Positions 57,624 to 64,000 of a stretch of DNA of 64,000 bases are shown in pieces. This stretch comes from Heloderma charlesbogerti. Taxonomy: Eukaryota > Chordata > Lepidosauria > Squamata > Helodermatidae. Where the stretch lies: NCBI GenBank assembly GCA_026122225.1, contig JANEZZ010000728.1:2108001-2172000 (forward strand), read 5' to 3'. The position numbers and the translations under genes were made by a program. The first letter of the stretch is position 1. Each line of letters starts with the position of its first letter. Under the pieces are notes generated by a model. That model was given only the letters and a program-made list of their open reading frames with translations. It was not told where the DNA came from and searched no databases.

Positions 57624-58929
57624 TAGAACAACAGGAGAAATGACCCCCCAATGTGGTAATGATTTGGCATTGTTAGTTCCTTGATTATATATAGGAGGAA
57701 AGGAAGAGGGTCTAGCTATAAAAAGGGGGGATAGGGAAGCCTCTTAAATCAGGAAAATGCCTCTGCCCAACTTTACAGGATACCCCCACACCACAGTCTA
57801 CCCTTTCAGCAGGGTCTTCCAACCCTCTGTGTAGCATTTGGGTGGGTGGGCTGGAGGGGCTGCCATTGGGAGGAGGGACGGGGAAGTCTGCTTCCACCAG
57901 TCCAGCTGCATATACCTAATCTGAATCCAGCCAACAGTTAAATTCCTGTATTAACAAACTGTACTTGAAAGAGAAAATAAAATAAATAAATCACAAATTT
58001 AGCAATTTGAATACAATGTAATCCAACTGACAAATTATACATTATTGCAGAAACTAATGAACTTAAATTATACTCAACAGAAGAATACAATAATGGGAGT
58101 TTTCAGTGGAAGAATGTATTTTTCAGTGAATCCAACCAAAACGTGCCAAATGGGGAAAACTACTTGTTTCGTGTGCTCAGTTTTTAAGGAAGTGTTTCCC
58201 CATTCCATACATGGTGAAACAAAATGTTTCCTCTGACCAGCGTCAGCTCCCTGCTCCTTCACAGTTGCTACAGCAGCCTGTCTGGCCTTGGGAAGGGCTC
58301 ATTATTTCTGGCTCCCTGAAACAGCTGAGGACCTGGTTCCCTTGGGAGTGTTTGGCATCCAGCCATGGGCTGTCCCTCCAGGGGGCCTGGACTTAAGGCA
58401 AGCCGATGTGGGTAGCAGCACCCCCAAAGGGGAAGACACCAAAGGGGGATCACCCCTTTGGAGGAGCCACTTTGGGGGGCCAGTGAGGGCAAGGGTCATA
58501 TCCCTTGGTTGTTCTCTCTTCTCTCTGTTTTTCCCTTCTTTCCCTTCCCCTTATGGGGAGAGAGGAGGGGATTTGGGGGGTTGTCTGGAGGTTGGGGGTA
58601 TGTGGCCTTTGAATTTGTTTTTCCAGTTAGGCTCTTTATTATTTTTATGGCCTAAGTATTGAAGGTGAGATGGAAGTGATTTTATACCCTAGGGTGAGAG
58701 CCTGCTGGTATTGAATTGTGCCCCCTCCCCCACCCAGTGATAGTTGGGAGAGGAGTGTTAGGTGTGCATTCCAAGTGAGAGATGTGATGTTGGGCTTGAC
58801 TGTGTTTTATTCGGCTCAATGTTGCTGAGTTTGACGTCTTTTTTGAGACAAAGTCAGCATTATGTGTATAGGGGAGGCAATAACAATGGTGGGGGGCATG
58901 AGGAGATAAGGTGCTGGCAGAGCAAAAAC
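57624..58929. other. Probable CHST10 intron; possible L2 5' leader at right
   Basis: 57624-58230 is unique. 58250-58929 is GC-richer with pyrimidine and purine runs and precedes an L2 endonuclease, so it may be the leader of that L2; the boundary is not visible. Confidence 0.35.
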
Positions 58930-60047
58930 TCATAGAAGGGAGGGCAGGTATTTTAACCTATCCAGCCTTCTGGTTGCCCTGTCAAGCCCAGGTACCTTGG
59001 GGAGTGGGCCAAGCCACCCGCAGAATCTTTGCCTGCTCCTTTGCAATGCCAGGTCAGTCCAGAGTATGATTGAAATAATCCATGATTTACTCTTGGATGA
59101 AAAAGCTGCCCTGGTATGCATTATGGAGACTTGGCTGGGGGAGATAAGCGGGCCTGTATGGACACAGCTTCTCCCGGTTGGGTACTCCGTGGTAGAGCAG
59201 GTAAGGAGAAGCGGACAGGGAGGTGGCGTAGCAGTGGTCCACAAAGATAACATCCACTGACCAGACTCACTGTGAAGGAACTGGCTCACATCAAGTGTGT
59301 ATACCTCAGCCTTGGGACTAGCAAATTCTGTTAGTGGACCGGCCACCTCGCTACCTAGCACAGTCCCTAACTGAGCTCAAAGAGCTGGTCTCAGAGTCGC
59401 CCAGGCTTTTAGTCCTGGGCGACTTCAGTATGCTCCTTGAATCTGACAAGACATGTCAAAGGGATCATGTGAAGACCTATGAGGTGGCAGTATGTGCAGT
59501 GAAGAGACCTTTCTACTCTACACATATCGCGTCTGCAAACCTGCGCCTAGCTGAACTGTTCAGGGTGCTTGGGAACTGAGTCAGCCTCTCTCCCCTGCCC
59601 CCTCCAATCTTAGAGCCTTCAGTACTCGCTATGACATCTTTAATTAGTTTTTTGCAGATAAAATCTCTCAGATATGGGCCGACTTGGATGCTGTTGTAGA
59701 CACAGAAATCAACAGTAGGGTGTCCAGCAACTCTGCTTGCATGATTAAACTAGATAATTTTCAGCTTGTGTCTCCTGATGATGTGGACAAGCTGCTTGAT
59801 TTGGTCAAAAAGACAACTTGCCCTTTACTCTCTGCCCATCCTGGCTTGTAGTCCAGGGAGGGGAGGTGGTAAAGCAATTTTTGCTGAATATTGTTAATGC
59901 CTCCCTAAGGGAAGGTAATTTTCCATCGTGTCTGAAAGAAGCAAATGTTAGACTGCTTCTGAAGAAGCCGTCCCTTGACCCCCTAGATTTCAATAATTAT
60001 AGGCCAGTAAGTAATTTACCATTTTTGGGCAAGGTAATTGAGAAGGT
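58930..60047 (+). mobile_element. L2-type LINE, endonuclease and RT start, split by CR1
   Basis: Frames give LCLLLCNARSVQSMIEIIHD and AALVCIMETWLGEISG (endonuclease, 59030-59150), GGGVAVVHKDN, PRLLVLGDFS, then after an internal deletion LRLAELFRVLG, FADKISQIWADLDAVV, SPDDVDKLLDLV and the RT start KKPSLDPLDFNNYRPVSNLP. Several frameshifts. It stops mid-RT (LGKVIEKV) where the CR1 begins, so the remainder probably lies past the CR1 outside the window. Confidence 0.85.
59870..59960 (+). pseudogene. L2 RT-linker relic segment with internal stops
   Basis: Within the L2 at 58930-60047: VNASLREGNFPSCLKEANVR is kept in one frame, while the preceding bases need a frame change to read VDKLLDLVKKTTCP. 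This is the most diagnostic L2 segment of the copy and was used to align it with 1-545 and 9735-10000. Confidence 0.6.
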
Positions 60048-63000
60048 CTATTTCTCGCCTCCTATGTGAGCAGAGCAGAGGAAGCTGCTCCAGCTGGTCT
60101 AGGGGCTATACAAGCAAGCAACCGCCTAGAGAGAGAGCGATCAGAGCGAGTGAACAGGGAGAGCAAACAAGAGCTGGCTGGGGGAGTTCAGCAGGGGAGG
60201 ACAAGGGGGCGGCCCCTAAGATTTATTTTATTTTATTTTTTAATTTCTTTTACTTGTAACACACACTTCCATACCAGTGGGACTTTGTTTTTAACCTCCA
60301 GTGAATAGAGGACAAAGCACAGGCTATTCCAGTACAATCAGAAAGCTAGAAACAAAAAGGCAATAGAGACTATGGAAGGAAAAGACTCTCCAGTGGTGGT
60401 GACCTACAAGGTGTGCGCAATGTTTGTTTTCTTGCCTGAGATCAACATGGCCTACACGTGCAACAAGTGCAAGTTGATCACACTGCTGGAAGAAAAAGTA
60501 AGAGGACTAGAGTGGCAACTGCCGACCCTCCACGGAATAAGAGAACACGAACAGTGGAACTACAGCAGCAAAGTGAAGAACAGAAGCTAGAAGAGCAACA
60601 GCAAGCTGAGGCAGAAGAGGAAAATGCTGAGAGAGAAGAGGAAAAATGAAGTAGAGGATACTCCTTGGAAAAGGGTGACAGGAGAAGAAGAACTAGACGC
60701 CACTCTGCACCAGTGGAAGCAGTGGAGCTGTGGAACTGATTCCAGGTACTTGCGGATGAGACTGGAGGACAGCCTGCAGAGGAAGAATCACAGGGGAACC
60801 TGCATGAGAGTGAGCAAGAGGCTGAAGGTCAGTCAAACAGAGGCGATGAAACCCAGGCCTACAACAACAAGAAGAGAAGAGTAGTAGTAGTGGGAGACTC
60901 CTTGCTGCGTGGGATCGAGAAACAAGTATGTCGCGAAGATCTGTGGACTCGCCAGGTATGTTGTCTCCCAGGAGGAAGGATTAGAGACATGACTGAAAGG
61001 TTGCCTGCACTCATAAAGCCCACTGACAGGTATCCCTTTCTTCTCATCCATGGGGGAACAAACGATACCACCAAGAGGAGCTACGAAGAAATCACGTCAG
61101 ACTTTGAAGCTTTGGGAAGGAAACTCAAGAACTTTGGGGCCCAGATAGTTTTCTCATCCATCCTTCCAGTAGTTAGAAGAGGGATAGAAAGGGAACGAAA
61201 AATACTCCAGGTGAATGACTGGCTACGAAGGTGGTGCCAACGAGAGAGATTTGGATTCTGGGACCACGGGCTATACTTCCTGGGAGATGGGCTGTTGGCA
61301 AGGGACGGGTTGCACCTCACAAAGGATGGGAAGAATGTGTTTGGCCACAGCATGAAGAACTTCATCAGGAGGGCTTTAAACTGAATCCTACGGGGAAGGG
61401 AGATGTAATGTTGGGGGTAACAATGGACGTAGGTGCATGCACTGCAATGGAGAGAACAGCTCTGATAGCACCCAATAATAGTCTTCGGACACATGTAGGA
61501 AGAAAGCCAGACTATGAAGCACATGGTCTTCGATGTCTATATACTAATGCCCAGAGTATGGGAAACAAACAGAACAAACTTGAACTCTTAATACAGGAGG
61601 GAAATTATGACTTGATAGGTATAACTGAGATTTGGTGGGATGACTCTCATGACTGGAATACAGTAATTGAAGGATATAACTTGTTCAAAAAGAAAAGGAG
61701 GAACAAAAAGGAAGGTGGGGTTGCACTGCATATCTCTGCACAGAAATACAGGAGGATGAGCTTGGTAGCCCCATCGAGAGCATCTGGATCAAAATAAATG
61801 GAGCAAAGAATAAAAGGAACCTGGTGGTCAGAGTCTACTACCGGCCACCCAATCAAGGAGAAGACGAAACTTTTGAAAAGCAAATAGCCAACGTTTTAAG
61901 GAAGCATGATGTAGTAGTAATGGGAGACTTCAATTTCCCCGATACTTGTTGGGAGACAAATTCTGCCAAACATGGCCCCTCCAGGAAATTCCTGACTTGT
62001 GTGGCAGATAACTTCCTCCTACAGAAAGTAGAGGAAGGAACTAGAGGATCGGCTGTCCTTGACTTGATCCTAACCAACAGAGATGGCTTAGTGGATAAAG
62101 TAGCAGTTACAGGAACTCTGGGGGAAAGCAACCATGTTGTACTTGAGTTCTTGGTTCTAAGGGAAGCAAAAGCTGAGTTTAGTCAAACGCGTACCCTAGA
62201 TTTTAGGAAAGCTGATTTTAACAAACTCAGAACAATGATCAGTAAGGTCCCATAGCAAGTGACGCTAACGAGAAAAGGAGTCCAAGATGGGTGGGAGCTT
62301 TTAAAAAAGGAAATTCTCAAGGCACAATCACAAACAATTCCAACAAGAAGAAAAGGTGGAAGACAACAGAAGAAGCCAATGTGGCTTCACAAAAAGCTTA
62401 GGGATGACCTGAAAACAAAAAAGGACACATATAGGAAGTGGAAAGAAGGCCAAGTAACAAAGGAAGAGTACAGGCAGGTAGCACAGAATTGCAGGGATGG
62501 TGTCAGGAAGGCTAAAGATGAGAACGAGCTGAGGTTAGCGAGGGATGTTAAAAGCAACAAAAAGGCTTTCTTCAGCTACGTGCATAGTAAAAGACAGAGG
62601 AAAGAAATGGTGGTTCAGCTATTAAATAAGGATGGCAAAATGATAGCAGATGACAAAGAAAAGGCAGAGGTACTCAATTCCTACTTTGGCTCAGTCTTCT
62701 CCCAAAAGAGGGTCTATGACCCCCCTGGCAAAGGCGAAGTACAAGCTGAAGGGGCAGGATTACAGCTTGAGATCGATAGGCATATGGTCAAGGAACACCA
62801 AATTACTTGGAATGAGTTCAAATCTCCAGGGCCAGATGAACTGCATCCTAGAGTAATAAAGGAACTGGCAGAAGAACTCTCAGAACCGCTGTCTATTCTC
62901 TTTGAGAAATCATGGAGGACGGGGGAAGTGCCAGATGACTGGAGGAGGGCTAACGTTGTCCCTATCTTCAAAAAGGGCAAAAAGGAGGAACCTGGGAACT

Positions 63001-64000
63001 ACAGACCAGTCAGTCTGACATCAATCCCTGGGAAAATTCTGGAGCAGATCATAAAGCAATCCATCTGGAAGCACCTTGAAAACAATGCAATGATTACTCG
63101 CAGCCAACATGGATTTGTCAAGAACAAATCCTGCCAGACGAATCTGATCTCATTTTTTGATCAAGTCATCTCCCTTGTGGACCATGGGAATGCTGTAGAC
63201 ATCATATACCTCGACTTCAGCAAAGCTTTTGACAAAGTGCCCCATGATCTCCTGATGAGCAAACTAGCTCAAAGTGGGCTAGATGAAACAACGATCCAGT
63301 GGATCCACAGTTGGCTACAGAATCGGACTCAAAGAGTGCTTATCAATGGGATCTTCTCAAACTGGGGAGAGGTAATGAGTGGGGTACCGCAGGGCTCAGT
63401 CCTGGGCCCAGTGCTCTTTTATTAATGACTTGGAGGAGGGGGTGCAGGGAATGCTGATCAAATTTGCAGATGACACAAAACTGGGAGGGATAGCTAATAC
63501 TTTGGAAGACAGAAACAAAATTCAAAGTGATCTGGATAGACTGGGGCGCTGGGCAGAAAACAACCGAATTACATTTAATAGGGATAAAGGCCAAGTTCTG
63601 CACCTAGGAAAAAGAAACCAAATGCACAGTTACAATATGGGGGATACGTGGCTCAACAACACCACAAGCGAGAAGGACCTTGGAATTGTTGTCGATCACA
63701 AGCTGAATATGAGTCAACAATGTGATGTGGCTGCAAAAAAGGCACATGCTCTTTTGGGCTGCATTAATAGAAGCATAGCTTCCAAATCCCAGGAAGTACT
63801 AGCTCCCCTCTACTCAGCACTGGTTAGGCCTCATCTGGAGTACTGTATCCAGTTCTGGGCACCACATTTTAAGAAGGATGCAGACAAACTGGAGAAGGTT
63901 CAGAGGAGGGCAACAAAGATGATCAGGGGACTGGAAACAAAGCCCTATGAAGAGAGACTGAAAGAACTGGGCATGTTTAGCCTTGAGAAGAGAAGACTGA
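60048..64000 (+). mobile_element. CR1 LINE, near full-length 5' part, inactive
   Basis: The 5' leader is 60048-60370. ORF1 begins near 60372 with a CxxC segment (YTCNKCKLI) and ends with an SGNH esterase-like domain in another frame (60740-61384; GDSLLRG, HGGTND at 61049, DGLHLTKDG). A TGA at 60737-60739 and frameshifts break ORF1. ORF2: endonuclease (LYTNAQSMGNKQNKLE, GITEIWW) from 61525, frameshift near 61745, [12 protein letters not shown], stop TAG at 62253-62255. RT follows at 62259-63425 with motif A LDFSKAFDKVPHD and motif B SGVPQGSVLGPVLF. A small deletion at about 63420 shifts the frame to FADD (63462-63475) and on to the window end. The 3' UTR lies outside. Confidence 0.93.

Noticed and set aside
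58288..58662. 124-codon plus-strand open frame
   Set aside because: GC-rich stretch just ahead of an L2 endonuclease, probably LINE leader; no domain.
60372..61384. A cellular esterase gene
   Set aside because: The GDSL/SGNH domain is followed directly by a LINE endonuclease and RT and preceded by the CxxC start typical of CR1 ORF1; it belongs to the retrotransposon.

Overview
The window is vertebrate nuclear DNA, almost certainly from a squamate reptile and more likely a lizard. The evidence is interspersed repeats: an RTE-BovB LINE, a Sauria-type SINE with its BovB-like tail, CR1 and L2 LINEs, tRNA- and 5S-derived SINEs, and many short palindromic DNA transposons. Genes occupy only a few percent of the window. 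Two single-copy genes are recognisable, both on the minus strand: exon 1 of LONRF2 (25998-26772, inside a CpG island) and the last four coding exons of CHST10 (57135-57232, 53834-54068, 52439-52544, 49286-49823). The same gene pair lies in the same order and orientation on human chromosome 2q11, so this is a conserved syntenic block.

Layout. 1-25997 is the first intron of LONRF2, as far as I can see without further exons. It holds an L2 split by a solo LTR, a nearly complete RTE-BovB, another long L2, several SINEs including a Sauria SINE and a 5S-derived SINE, and a fold-back structure near 23.3-24.0 kb. 25960-27425 is the LONRF2 CpG island with promoter and first coding exon. 27430-49285 is the interval between the LONRF2 5' end and the CHST10 3' end. 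It contains a stack of nested insertions (28.9-31.4 kb: two MITEs, an L2 inside one of them, a solo LTR inside that L2), a 5S-rRNA/CR1 chimeric SINE, hAT-like elements and a BovB fragment inside a probable hAT element. Its last 2-2.5 kb is probably CHST10 3' UTR. 49286-57232 is CHST10. 57233-64000 lies upstream of these exons, probably in a CHST10 intron, and carries an L2 into which a nearly full-length CR1 has inserted; the CR1 runs off the window end.

Function. CHST10 is the Golgi HNK-1 sulfotransferase; both PAPS-binding segments and three N-glycosylation sequons are present. LONRF2 is a RING/TPR/LON-domain protein, presumably a ubiquitin ligase; exon 1 supplies the N-terminal TPRs and the first RING. 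The genes share a neighbourhood and not a known pathway. Everything else is transposable-element sequence, mostly broken, or unique DNA in which I see nothing. No prokaryotic, CRISPR, rRNA-gene or functional tRNA-gene features are present.
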